Assembly: GCA_944990035.1 (NCBI GenBank)
Contig: CALYLX010000158.1
Location: forward strand, 186,001 to 250,000
Reading direction: 5' to 3'
DNA: 64,000 nucleotides
DNA from: Clitopilus passeckerianus
Taxonomy: Eukaryota; Basidiomycota; Agaricomycetes; Agaricales; Entolomataceae
The notes under the pieces are model-generated. The model saw nothing but the letters and a program-made list of their open reading frames with translations, was not told the origin of the DNA and did no database searches. Shown in pieces: positions 35,734 through 48,001 of this stretch (position 1 is the stretch's first letter; each line of letters begins with the position of its first letter). The translations under genes were made by a program, and so were the position numbers.

Positions 35734-37751
35734 TCAATCCACCCATTCCAACGTGCCCAACGTCCTCGCCTTCTCAAATGAAGCAGCCGGCGTGTAAGGT
35801 TGGCCATTTTCATGCACTGCCTCCATCCTCGTCAAAACACTACGATGCACCCTCGTCCGAACCTTCTGCCTCGGGACAAACCGACCATGTCCCATATTCC
35901 ACATGTACGACGTCTCCCACGTCGTATCACTCTTCTGCCAACGTTGCCAGAAGGGAATGATTTCGAGGATCCACCAATGCCATTTCAGCGAGAGCTGGTC
36001 GTAGATTGGAGACAGAGCGTCGAAGTGCTCTTCTTCCTCCTCAGACTTGGTAACGGTGATAAGGTCGTCAGAATCACCATAGTGCACCTTGGGCGGTGTC
36101 TTGGGGATGCTCTGGATGGTGCCGCCTGTTCCAGGAATACGGGGAGGGCGTGGCTTGACGTAGGGGTAGACGGTGGCAGGGTCGAGCCCGATCCCGCGAA
36201 GGCTGTCGGTGATGAACATGATGCCAGTTTCAGTCTTGAAGCATTCGCGGATCATCCAGCGCAAAGCAATACGAGCAAGAGTGTTCGGGGTACCATTCTC
36301 AACCGAGCCTCCACCAACGTCTGGTAAAACGAACAATCAATGAGATGTTATGTGTGAGGTGGGGAAACAACGTACCACAATGACATCCAGCGAACCAAAC
36401 CTATTCAGCACCGAGTGTTAGTCTGCGTTCAAACGATATCGATGAACAGCTTGCCTCGTCAATATCGGTCACCCGGTCGATATGAGCGGAGTATTGTCTT
36501 TCGTAGGCCCTCTGTTTCGCGTTCTTGATAGGACGCTTAGCAGCAGGATCTGCGCCATTCTCCTTGGGTTTGGCGGCTTCCGAACCATCGGGGAAGGTCT
36601 CTTGGGTAGGGCTGCTCGTCTCGACAACCTTGGGCTTGGACTTGATACCAAGAGTAGCTTCCTTTGGTGTAGGCTGATTCCAGTGGTTGGCCTTGAATTT
36701 AGCTCGTCGCTCATCAAGGGCAATGGCATGGCGGAACGTCTTCACGATGGAGTTGGACGTCGTGAAGGGGAGACGACGAGGGAAGAGGCCGACTGAATTA
36801 ACAGTATCCCTGCAAATACCATCATCAGCTGAAGAACGTCAGGCGAAGGGTGTTGGTAATACGAACCAGACGCCAACGAACTCGATGTCAACATCAATAG
36901 AGAATGCTTTCTTGAAAGCATTGGATTGCTGCCAGCCAACCTCATCCGTACGCTTGAACATCTTGTACGCGAAAGGGACCTGCTGGTGGTTGCATGCAGG
37001 GAGTAGGCCAACTTTGTGAATCATTCCTGCAAGACCGCGAGCTGTGTAGGCTCCGCGAGAGAAGCCAAAGATGCAGATACGATCGCCGGCCTCGTCTAAA
37101 TGAGTGGTCAGCTGGAGTCGGAGCATGGTAAGAGGATGAACGTACAATTTTGCATGAGGAACTCGTAACCATCTGTCTCAGAAGTCAGCTGGGAGATGGG
37201 TTGTATGATCAGAAATACGCACCCATGACGTGAGCCGCGAGATTCCATGCAACAGCCTCATCCATAGCCTGGAGTGAGTGATTGGTTAGTTCGAGCATCC
37301 AGTTGAGATTCAGCAGTGCAGTCAGTACCTTGGAGAATTTGGCGGCCATAGGAGTAGCGATTTGTGGAGAGGTGTAAGTCCCGATTCCGGCCTGGTAGTA
37401 AACCATCTGCCTGGCACGATCATCTTTCTTCAACATTGAGAAGAGTTCGACAATGTTGGAGTTCTGTCAATTTCGTCAACCTGAGAAACAACGTAGTTTG
37501 CAACTTGGGCTTACGTCCGAATCAAATCTGTGGAACAAACTTTTCAGTACTCAGCCATAAGAGATTGAGCGCCCGACTTACTGGTCACCTGTTCCATCGA
37601 AGCAGAGAACGAGCGTCCTCGCTCGATGAGTAGGGGGAATGATATGTGGCAGGTCGATAGGTGTCTCTGGGAGAGGGAAACTGGGCTCGATAGGGTCGAG
37701 CACAGTTCTGTCGCTGAAGCCTGAGGGAACGTTCTCAATGTCGGTGGCCAT
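35734..37751 (-). CDS. DUF2235 alpha/beta hydrolase (Tle1-like domain)
   Basis: About 530 aa in many exons. It begins MATDIENVPSGFSDRTVLDP. Family marks seen in order: ARTLVLCFDGTGD, NIVELFSMLKKDD with YYQAGIGTY, and the nucleophile elbow CIFGFSRGAYTARGLAGMIH (GxSxG serine). FVGVWDTVNSVG is followed by WFAGCHCDVGGGSVENG, which supplies the usual catalytic-region Asp and His. A linker rich in Lys/Pro/Glu (about residues 280-330) separates the last two. No signal peptide, so probably cytosolic. In bacteria this domain forms type VI secretion phospholipases; in fungi it is widespread and its substrate is mostly unknown. The C-terminus ends ARTLGTLEWVD at 35734. Confidence 0.85.
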
Positions 37752-40700
37752 AACGAGTCCTGTTGTGTGGGAAGCTGGGCTCAAGATGAAGACTGCAGGT
37801 AGGGTTCAAATATACCCCATGAGATGTAATATTACTTGACACGAACAATGTTACTTGCCTTTAGGGAACTAGGAAGGCTCCATTGGAATCCCCGTATGGG
37901 TCACACGAGATAGTATTCGGTTCCCCGTGTAGACGAATAGCTTCAATAAGGATCCCTGTCATGATCCTGATCACTGGAAGAAGTCTTGTTGTCGAAGCTC
38001 TGTGCTCATTGGGATGCCAAGTCGGCAGACCAAGCTCGCCCTGGAGCAACAAGAGGCCTTCATTGAGATAATCGGCCAAGCATGCATTGCTGGTCAAGTG
38101 TGCGAATGAGTTCATCCTTACGGGGCGCAAATCTGTGACATTTTTGCTGTCAGACTAGCACTTCATTTGATGCAGCAGGGTCGGAAGAAGGACGAAGAGC
38201 TCCAACGCGCCTCGATCAAGCGAGCTGCCAAAACTCAATGCAAATAAGGCCAAATAGCACTTCGCCCTTTTGGACAACGGAGATCACGGGAGCAACTTGG
38301 AAGCTGTTCGCCCCGATCCTCGAAATTATTTACCGGGTACAATGAAGGCCGAATCTCCCCAGCGCGAACGACTATGTACCCTAGAATACCATGAGCCTTG
38401 CGGCTCGCAAACAACCGTCATGTTGGCTCTACGCCAGTGGTTTCTCTTGCAAAGATCTCCGGGAACCTTTGTCGGTCCCACATTGTCCCGACCAGTTCAA
38501 GTTGGTATCGTGCTACACACCGGCAAGCATAGATAGGTGTTACCCCAAGTGGGCCGTACTTTGAGGTAGTGTGATGGCGGTTTCACCCAACTGTATACCA
38601 CCCTCGCTTTTACATGGACTCTCGGAACCTCAAATTGCGTTACCAGTAATTGCAGGTTAATTGCAGAGAAGTCTTGAACTCGAAGTTAAAGTAAACTATT
38701 TGTGGATGCCTTCTCGCAATTTGTCTCGTTCGTTCATCATGGATCGGGTACACTTCATCGAATGGACCAAAAGGCACATCCCTTCTGGGCATGAAACTGC
38801 CTTAGACTCAGTTGCAATCTCCCGATTAGTTAATTACTGCTGTTTTTCTCGAGTCTGATTACTTATGATGTCAGTACTTAGTATGCTCTTTGAAAATAGG
38901 TTTGATCTCGATTCTTATTCAGACGTCCATCCCCCATCGTAGTAAAGTGGTACTGAAAAGGCACTGAAGGTAAATCTAGCTTGTTACGGAGCGCTGGCAT
39001 ACGCCTAATTGGCAAGTAGACGCTCCCCGACTGATTTACCTTCCGAGCGGGGCTTCTGCGGGTTCCTTATTGAGGTACGCTCAATAGCAATTTGGCTCCG
39101 GGTCGTTCATTTCCAGGGATTGTTATTGCCCACTCTCAAAGCATCATGGGAGTAACTGTCTCTGGAAGATACACTCCAAAAGACGTCTTAGTACATACCG
39201 AATGACATCGTTGACCTGGACACCTTCCATGTGAATACGTCAAGTAACCTAGGGGTGCAGGAATACTGCATTGCTATCACGTCCTCGACGCCGACGCCCT
39301 GGGATCCGCTATCCTGAACATTAACTATCTTGTCGCATATCATTCTTCTAGTCGGGGAACGAAGCTCTAGACCTCCCCTGAGTGTCAGAAATACTTCCAT
39401 CATTCCTCGTGTCCCTTGCAACTTTCAGGAAAAATACTTCCGTCGATTTTGAGTGCAATCACCGGCTAGTATGCGAATTACAATACTTCTAGCCAATGCG
39501 CAGCTGTGGTAATGTCACAGAACACCTACCATACAGTGCCCGAGCTGACGCCTTCGGTTCTCACATTTCCTGTTCGCGTGAGCGGTATATTTTACAGAAG
39601 ATCATTACAAACGTCACGAGAAGTACAGATGTCATACCGTATCATCATCTGTAGTTCTTACCGGTATAATTACTTGAGCTGTTACCTCATGCTGGTACCA
39701 CAAGTCCATGTGGAAAGCTTGCGAATACGCCAGAAAGAACATCAGAAAGCCTGAGGAGCCAGGCGTCTATTTTCATCAATTAAATGTCGAAGAAGGGTAC
39801 GAGATGCTTCAAACTTATCGCGACATTGCTTGACATTGCCTACAAACCGGCCCCAGCTAATTGGACAAGAAGCACTCTGGGTAAGGTTGAATGACCCCCA
39901 CAGGGTGGCTAACATACATTCCCTGAAATCGCTGCTCCAAGAAACGTCCACTCCTTGATCGCCGTTGCAGCATCTGAGCATGATCAATCTTCAGAGCTAA
40001 CGAAGTGAGACAGTGTCTCGGCCAGAACATCGACAACTGAGAGGATCCCCGAGGTGGAGGTGGTAAATTTTCGCTGGATGTCACAAGAGTGAACAGCATT
40101 GCAAGCTCTTGCTTCTCTCTGCAGGGAAGGTGCCTTCCCGACATACACATGTCATTGCTCGTCGGGACAGCTAGAATTTTCCGGTGTGAATGCCAGTTCT
40201 TGGAAGACGCGATCCTGACACTTTACTACGAGCCTTGTTCTCGTAGAACTACAGACTCAGAGTCCAGACTGCCATCGCCTTCGACTTGTCGGCAATTCGG
40301 CTATTAGAACGTTTTGGATTACCGCGACGACTCGGTCCTTGCCCGATGCTGTTGATGCTTCGTCTTTTTACATGCAGTCACTTGGTACTGTACTGCTCTA
40401 AAAAACATAGTTGTGATACTGATGAGAAAGCCTTCCTTTGTCCGGTGAATTTCTGGGCAAGGCACGAAGGATCATGGGATTCAATGAAACCGGTGGCCGT
40501 AGTAGGATATGATCTGGAACGGAGTTGATCGAACTTCGAAGCATTATCTAAGCCACTGTAAACTTCCTCCTTCCTCCAATCACAGGGCCAGGATATCGAA
40601 ACTCTATGTCCTTTCATACCATAAGGGTACCTGACGTGCAACATCCAGAAGGTCCAGACTGAACGCAAGCTGACAGATGTGTCTGCAAAACGATCTGAAG

Positions 40701-41083
40701 GGACACGGGACCTGGGAATTGTAGATTGCAGCGCCCATTCGCTCTCAACTGGGGAAATTCCGACATCTTCGTACCTTGCACTGCTCCGTTGGTAATCTGT
40801 GGCTATTTCGAAGACACGACGGCCTGTAAGACGGCTTCGAACAGAGAAAACATCCCGGGAACCCGGCCAGTTCAGTCATCGGGTACCAGAGACACCAGAG
40901 CTTCTGGATTGCCGTGACAGTGTTCTGACGTCTTGACGAAAATTGGCTTGCACGGGACCGCCTATCTCGTGTACACGCTAGACAGGATGAATGAACGGCC
41001 CCTCAAAGAATTCTATCCAAAATGGCATCCCGCACTACGCCCCTTTGGTTTCATCTATCAGAAGCCCCTGTGGTTCAGAACAT
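37752..41083. other. 3.3 kb gene-poor stretch
   Basis: No supportable gene. Short frames occur on the minus strand at 38130-37861, 39421-39188, 40150-39742 (two overlapping frames with coding-like composition, for example CRDKFEASRTLLRHLIDEN) and 40668-40378. They cannot be joined and may be remnants. No repeats or transposon features were recognised. Confidence 0.35.
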
Positions 41084-41090
41084 ATATAAG
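41084..41090 (+). promoter_or_regulatory. TATA box of Ppo gene 1
   Basis: TATATAA lies 66 bp upstream of the ATG at 41150. The second Ppo gene has its TATA box at exactly the same distance, so the core promoter was probably duplicated with the gene. Confidence 0.6.
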
Positions 41091-41149
41091 ATACGAGAAC
41101 ATGTGAGTGGATATTCACCGCTTTCTCAGCGAGGCTTCCTACGACTGAC

Positions 41150-44100
41150 ATGACGGATTTCTCAGCTTCTCAACTCCTAGGCTTGGGCCTTGACACTGCC
41201 TACCTTGCTCGTCGTCCAGTTCCAGATGCGCCCACTGGCTATTATGACTGGCAGGTCACCACAGATACTGCCGACGACGTCCAAGGCCACTCAAAGGTCA
41301 CCAACTTGCTGAATCGGATTGTGTCATTTAAGGACAAGGGTGGCTTCCAGCCCAAGGCCGGCGATGTGGTTAGTCACTTCGTCATAATCGTTACCTACTG
41401 TGAAACTCATCTGCTCATTAGGCTGCTTTTCTCGACGCTATCGAGAACCCAGAGGCTATTGATGACAGGAAGCTAGCTGTAAGCTTCTTTGTTGAGTTTT
41501 ACCCTACATCGCTTATAAACTTCCTCGTAGTTCGCAACCGGGCTCGGAATCCTAGCGAAGCTTGACCCCAACACCGACCTTTCTAAGAAGCTCAACAATA
41601 CCGTCATCAACACACTTTACAACACTGTTCCGCATCCTCCAGCCTCATTCCTTGGCACGCAACATTGTTTCCGGGCTGCGGATGGTGGCGGAAACAACTT
41701 GGAGAACCCCGATCTAGGGCGCGCTGGGACTACCTACGCCCGCAGTGTCCAAGGCAAAGCTGGTTTACCCAGGTCCTCCCTTCCAGATGCTGGCCTCATT
41801 TACGATGCTATTTTGAAGAGGAAAGAGGTGAACATTTTTGCTAACGAGCTTCAACGGGTTGCTCATCCAAATCTTAGTGCATCAACCATGAAGGAGGAAT
41901 GTCTAGCTTCATCTTTGCCTATGCCTCCCTCGTTACACATTCCCTCTTCCGAACGGATTTCAGGAACATGAACGTCAACAATGCTAGCTCTTACCTCGAC
42001 TTGAGCCCACTTTACGGCGACAGTCAGTACTTCCTCTTTGTCCTGGAATCCCAGGTACTTACATTTTCACAGACCAAGCTGCTCAAGACAAAGTTCGAGA
42101 CAAAGCCTCCGGGCGTGGCCTCCTGTACCCCGATACATTCTCCGAAGAACGACTTCTGTTCTTGCCTCCCGGTGCAAGTGTTCTTCTTGTTCTTTTCAGC
42201 CGAAACCACAACGTACGTTCACTACTTGTTGTCAACGCCTCTTTGTCCCGAACTGACCCATTGACGAACAGTACATCGCCGAGAAAATCTTGAAGATCAA
42301 TGAGAAGAAGAAGTGGTCTGATCCTCCTTCGGAAGATGAGGCTAAGCGTGCGCAACAAGATGAGGAAATCTTCCAGACTGCTAAGCTCATCAAGTAAGTC
42401 TTTTCATGCACCTCAGATCACATACAGTGCTGATTAGCACCAAAGCTGTGGCCATTTCATGAGCGTCATCATGGGTGACTACGTTGCAGGATTCCTCGGT
42501 TCCTCAGAAGGCGCCAACTGGAACATGAACGCCTTTGACGTAAGCTTTCTTCTGTGTTTTGAATGCAGTATGTGCTTAACTTCTTCCGACATCAGGAAAT
42601 CAAAGGCAAGGACCTCAATGTTGCACGTGGTCAAGGCAACCACGTCAGTGTTGAATTCAACATCCTCTACCGCGTAAGTCAACACGCCTCCATGGATGAG
42701 ATCGCTTTCTCAACTTGGTTTAGTGGCACGCAACCATCTCCGAGGTTGACGAACAGTGGACCAACAATGTCTTCCGAACTGCCTTCGGTGACAAGCCCTT
42801 CGAGGATTATACTCTTGCCGACTTTTCCACTGTCGCCAAAGTCTTCGCCGAGATCAACCCCAACCCTGCTGAGCGTACCTTTGCTGGCCTCCAACGTGGC
42901 CCTGACGGTCGCTTCAACGATGACGACCTCGCCAACGTCCTTTACAACGCTGCAGAAGCACCTGCCGGCTCCTATGGTGGACGCAAGACACCTGCAGTCC
43001 TCCGTCTGGTCGAGATGATGACCATCGAGCAAGCTCGTGAATGGGGTGTTTGCACCATGAACGAGTTCAGGAAGTTCCTCGGCTTGAAGCAATTTGAGAC
43101 CTTCGAGGATTGGAATCCCGACCCAGAGATCGCGAGCGCAGCAAGGAAGCTCTATGGCCATGTTGATAATTTGGAACTTTACGTTGGTCTCCAGGCTGAG
43201 TCGACTATGCCCTTGACTCCTGGTTCCCGCTTCGCTTGTGGTTTCACTACCACTCGGGCTGTCCTTGGTGATGCTATTGCCCTCGTTCGTGGTGATAGGT
43301 TCTACACCAGTGACTTCACGCCCACCAACATGACAACATGGGGTTTCTACGACTGCCAACGTGACTTCAACAACGGTGCATCTGGAGGAGAGAGTGAGTT
43401 GGCTTTGGTGAAACCTGAAAGTAATCTGACATATTCTTCATAGTCCCCAAGCTCATCCTCCGCCACCTTCCCCGTCATTTCCCCTATGTAAGTCCTGTTG
43501 ATGGCGTTTCAGCTCGTTACTTACATTATCTTCCAGAACTCTGTCTACTCCGCGTACTCCTTCTTCACTCCCAAGCACATGAAGGAGAGCATGACTGCTC
43601 GTGGTGTCGACAAGAAGTACAGCTTTGACCGCCCCGTTCCCATGAAGCCTCCTGTGATCCTCAACACATTCCAAGCCATCAAGACCGTCTTCTCAGACTC
43701 CACGCGATTCAAGAACATCTACGAGAAGTTTGGCTACGGCTCGATCCTTATGTTCGATGACCCCAAGCAGTGAGTTATTTCCTCCAGACCTGATATGCAT
43801 TTCGCTAAATATATCCTGTTAGGCACGACACTGACAAGGCTATGGTCTTCCACGCACTGTTCCCCGATCCCGAGTCCTTGAACCAGCACATCGCCTGGTA
43901 TGGCGCCAAGATCCAAGCACTCATCCGCGAGAGGTCGATTACCTTCCCCAACACCCAAGGCAACTTCGTCGATATCGTCAAGGATGTAATCAACGTGGCC
44001 GCTGTGCACTTCTCCGCTGAGAAGCTGGTAAGTCTTAGCACTCAATTACTGGGTCATGTATGACGTACTAATCCACGAACCAGACCGGAACCGACTTGAA

Positions 44101-45140
44101 GACCAAATCGAACCCTAACGGCGTCTACACCGAGAACGAGTGGTTCGATCTGCTCACCGCCCTATTCACCTGCACTTTCGAAGCCTTCGATGATGCCGAG
44201 CACAGCTGGGCCCTACACGAGGCTGCTACCGACGCTGGCCTTATCGTCGGTGCCTCCATCGCCAAGTCGCTCATCGAGATTGCACCAATGGCCTCACCTA
44301 CGATCTTCAAGGGTCTGATTGCTGGTGTCGGCCAGTACATCTGGCCTCCCTCTAAGAAGCCCCACTATCCCTTCATGAGCAAACTTTTGGAGACCGGCCG
44401 CCCCATTGACGAGCTTCTCGGCAATATCATTGGTGTCGCAGTCGGTGCTTGCCCGAACTTCGCTACTGGTGCTGTTAATGTTGTCAACTTCTACCTTGAT
44501 GATGAAAGGGCGACGGAGAGGGATCATATTGTCAAGCTTGTGCGGGCCGGGGATGCGAATAGTGCTGCGCTCTTGAGAGGATACGTTTGCGAGGCTATGC
44601 GTGAGTAGTCCTGTTGTTCTATCTGCAGCCCTCAATCTGACTTCCTTTCTCAGGTCTGCGTCCCCAATTCGTCGGCTTGTGGCGAGAGGCCACCGTTGAT
44701 GCTACCGTCGACCAAGGCTCGGGCCTTCCGGCTCTCCAGATCAAAGCCGGTGACCGTATCCGAGGAAGCTTCAGAAACGCCCACCTCAACCCCAACGACT
44801 TCCCCGACCCACTCACCGTCAACCCCACTCGCCCATTCAGCTCTTACAACCTCAACGGCGCAGGCTTCCACAACTGCCCCGGAACGAATTTCGCTGTTCA
44901 GACCATCACGGAGATCGTCAGGAATGTGTTCAGCCTTAAGAACATTCGTCGTGCTCCTGGTAATTCTGGGCAGCTCAAGCACTTTACTCAGACTGTGCAT
45001 CAGACCGACACTGACTTCTATATCCAACGCAATGGGTCTGTTAGTCCCTGGCCGGGTTCAATTGTCGTCCAGGTATGTTATTTCGGACTCGTTGCTTTGA
45101 AGGAGCTTGTACTGACTGGCGCCCACAGTATGATCCTTGA
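41150..45140 (+). CDS. Ppo-type fatty acid oxygenase (dioxygenase + cytochrome P450), copy 1
   Basis: Psi-producing oxygenase / linoleate diol synthase family; makes oxylipins from C18 unsaturated fatty acids. About 1060 aa in 15 exons. The N-terminal heme peroxidase half shows FRAADGGGNN, the distal His in CINHEGGMSS, SSYLDLSPLYGD, LLFSRNHN-like strands and the tyrosyl-radical/proximal-heme motif LYRWHATISE, split by an intron between R and W. The C-terminal P450 half has the K-helix EAMRLRP (ExxR) and the heme-thiolate motif NGAGFHNCPGTNF with its Cys. Both activities therefore look intact: dioxygenation, then hydroperoxide isomerisation. It ends SIVVQYDP after a last intron; TGA at 45138. 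Same strand as the BCS1-like gene and Ppo copy 2. Product regiospecificity cannot be read from sequence alone. Confidence 0.9.
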
Positions 45141-45288
45141 ACGCCTCGTGATTGGGTTTCTTAACGTTCTTTTTATCTACTCTTACGAATATTGTTATCT
45201 CATCTACTGTATCACGCATCGTCATGTCCTCAACAAAATGAAATTCATTTACCATTCCCTAACTCAAAACGTGCGTCTGAGGGTATGA
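45130..45288 (+). other. +1-frame hydrophobic ORF overlapping the Ppo 1 stop
   Basis: An ATG at 45130 overlaps the last codons of Ppo 1 and opens 52 codons starting MILERLVIGFLNVLFIYSYE, a likely membrane helix. Paralogous Ppo 2 has a hydrophobic ORF in the same relative frame at the same place. It may be chance, a relic of an older C-terminus, or a small translated ORF. Confidence 0.25.
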
Positions 45289-45736
45289 TTACGCCAGAAG
45301 CCCACAAATCGAGCAAACATCATTACAGCTCGCTCAGCCATCTGGGTTCGATATTTTGCCATCTCGAGCCAAATGCTGGAGCAGCTGACCGTTCTTGTCA
45401 ACTTCTTGACGCTGGCTGGCTTCTAGCTTCGAAAACAGGCAACAACAATCTTTCAACCTGACCAGCACGTTGCACCACTTCCGTATTGTCCTCGGCTGCG
45501 ACGAACAACAGTTGTGACCATCGGCAACCCTTCATCCGCGTCCAGCAGTGATCAAAATACAAGCCTGCACCCGATTACTGTCAGTATACGCCAGAAAAAT
45601 GCAAGCAGCGAGACAGCGATCGCGGCCAAGGCTTCCGAGAATCCCGCACTATCTCGGCTCCACGTAACAGGATGACAGCATGTATAAAGCATGCCAGTCA
45701 AAAACTCCTATTCGTAATTAGGGAAGCAAACGCTGG
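45289..45736. other. Spacer between Ppo 1 and the BCS1-like gene
   Basis: About 450 bp, presumably the Ppo 1 3' UTR and the upstream promoter of the ATPase gene. No gene or repeat was seen. Confidence 0.4.
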
Positions 45737-45743
45737 TATAAAG
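45737..45743 (+). promoter_or_regulatory. TATA box of the BCS1-like gene
   Basis: TATAAAG lies 60 bp before the ATG at 45797, a spacing close to that of both Ppo genes on either side. Confidence 0.5.
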
Positions 45744-45796
45744 CCGACCACGTTGGACGAGATCCTTACCGCAAACATCCCGCTCCCTGCCGCATC

Positions 45797-48001
45797 ATGG
45801 ACGCAGCCGCAACATTTGGGGACAACCCCGCGTCAGCCTCGTCTTGGAGCAGCATGACCTCCATGTCGCCCACGAATATTCTCGGATTGTCGTTTTTCGG
45901 GTCGCTTCTGTCAAACCATGTGTGGATGGACAGTCTGAAGTTGTTGGTGTTGGGGACCATCATTGAGACGGGGCGGAGGTTGTGTCAGTGGCTCATTGAA
46001 CGGTTTAGCTTGCGTGAGTCGGGTTTACTGGTCGTTATGGAAAATTTCAAGCTGACTAGGTATTCGTAGAGCTCTGCGTCACAGCGAGATTCGACGAAGG
46101 AGACCCGACATATGAATGGATCATCCTCTTTCTTGTGAGCGACGCGTACCCCGCGTTCCCCAGTGTCACTGACTCATCTTCATCAGACTCAAGAGAAAAT
46201 CTGGCGTCGCTCGAAGGATTTTGCAGTCGCATCCAAGAGCTCTAAACGCAAATGGGGCGTGGATCCTGAGTCAGAAATCGGAACTCAAGGAAACGCGGAT
46301 TATATCCCAACATACCAACTTCCTCAACTCTTCCGATGGAACGGGTACTGGGTTGAGGTGAAACGCACCTCGAACACCAGCTACAGCAGTGGTGGTGGCG
46401 GCGGTCGGTCTGGGTCAACTTCAAGCAATGTTATTTATATTTCGTATGTCTCAAGCAGCTCTCCAACTTGGCGGTGGTTAACTAAAACTCCTTTTCACAG
46501 AATGTACACCTTGAGAATGGGTGCGCTCTCTGAACTCGTCGAAGAAGCACGCAGCAGGTACACCGACGCCAGCAGGCCTAATGTCACTGTTCATATGGCC
46601 GATTCAGTTCGTACCATCCACATATACCTCCGCGTCTCATTCTGACTGGACCATACACAGCCAAGCTATGGCCCAGATATGATTTGGACGAACGTCAAGC
46701 AAAAGAGTCGTCGTCCTATGAACTCCGTGATTCTACCTGATGGCGTTGTCGATTCATTGGTCAAGGATGCTCTGGAATTCATCGAGACCGAGGATTGGTA
46801 TGTTGAGGCTGGTATCCCGCACCGAAGGGGTTACTTGCTTCATGGACCTCCTGGAACAGGAAAAAGTAAGCAGCTCCAATACCAGCATGGATCCTTGTGC
46901 TGATGGACATTCTCTGCAGCCTCAACTATCTACGCTCTTGCTGGCGAACTTGGTCTGGAAATTTATACACTTTCATTGTCTTCTACCTTGTAAGTCTTTG
47001 CTCCAACACGCAAAGCCCATCTGCTCATGTCGCCTGCCTTTTCAGCATCGACGACACTTTCCTTACCAAGGCGGCATCTTCAATCCCAAAGAAATCTATC
47101 TTCCTCATCGAAGATATTGACTGCGCGTTCCCCGCACCACGGGAGGATGACGATGACGACCATAACGATCACTTCGGTATGATGATGCCCAGGAAGATGG
47201 TTAGGAAGAGCTCAGTCACGCTCTCCGGCTTGCTCAATGTTCTCGACGGTGTCGGAAGTGAGGAAGGAAAACTCTTCTTTGCCACGGTATGCATTTCCAA
47301 CTAGTGAAACTTTTGTCTAATGAAATATTAATTTTGTCTCCTTTCAGACCAACCATCCTGACCGTCTAGACCCCGCTCTTACACGACCTGGCCGTATTGA
47401 CATGAAGATTGAATACTTCCTTTCTACCCAAGACCAAGCCGCCGCACTCTTCATGCGTTTCTTCAACCGCGCCGGCGCCGTCAAGCCAGCACCCTCTTCA
47501 CCCACCGACGAAAAACCCGCAGAGCCTCTCGACGTCCCCGCGCTCTCCACCACCTTCGCATCCAGCATCCCCGAGCACAAGTTCTCCACCGCCGAACTCC
47601 AAGGCTTCCTCCTCACCTGCAAACGTCAGCCCCTGCAAGCCGTTCAGCGTATCAAAGAATGGGCGGACAACGAGCTTTACCAGAGAGAGGAGAAGGAGAG
47701 AAGGAAGGAGGAGAAGAAGAGGAAGAAGGAAGAGGAGAAGAATAATGGGCAGGCGTCGCCTGGTATGAGGGGCGGGTATGGGATGGGTCCGTATGGGGGG
47801 ATGGTTATGCCGTATGGTGGAGGGATGGTCAAGCCTGCTGAGACTAAGGAGCCGTTGACGCCTGTTCCTGCGTATTCGGCGCCTGCTTCGGGGAGTTCGT
47901 CGCCTGCTGTTAAGACGAAGGATGTTAAGGAGGATGTGGAGGCTGTTGGTGAGAAGGAGGTGCTGGGAGCTGGTGTTGGAGAAGTTGTGGCTGTTGCTTA
48001 A
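45797..48001 (+). CDS. BCS1-like AAA ATPase
   Basis: About 630 aa. The N-terminus has one likely membrane helix ([17 protein letters not shown]), then a BCS1-specific domain ([20 protein letters not shown]) and the AAA module. Walker A GPPGTGKTS is split by an intron after GTGK plus one base. Walker B is [12 protein letters not shown]; sensor 1 is [20 protein letters not shown], with the conserved Asn and Arg. In yeast Bcs1 inserts the Rieske protein into complex III of the mitochondrial inner membrane. Fungi have many paralogs of unclear role, and this one is more likely such a paralog. The C-terminus adds a Glu/Lys coil ([15 protein letters not shown]) and a Gly/Met/Pro-rich tail. Codons in that tail end mostly in G or T, unlike the C-ending codons before it. 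Confidence 0.85.

Noticed and set aside
42679..43359. 226-codon open frame antisense to Ppo 1
   Set aside because: It mirrors the codon bias of the sense gene, which has clear catalytic motifs and splice sites; no domain on the antisense.
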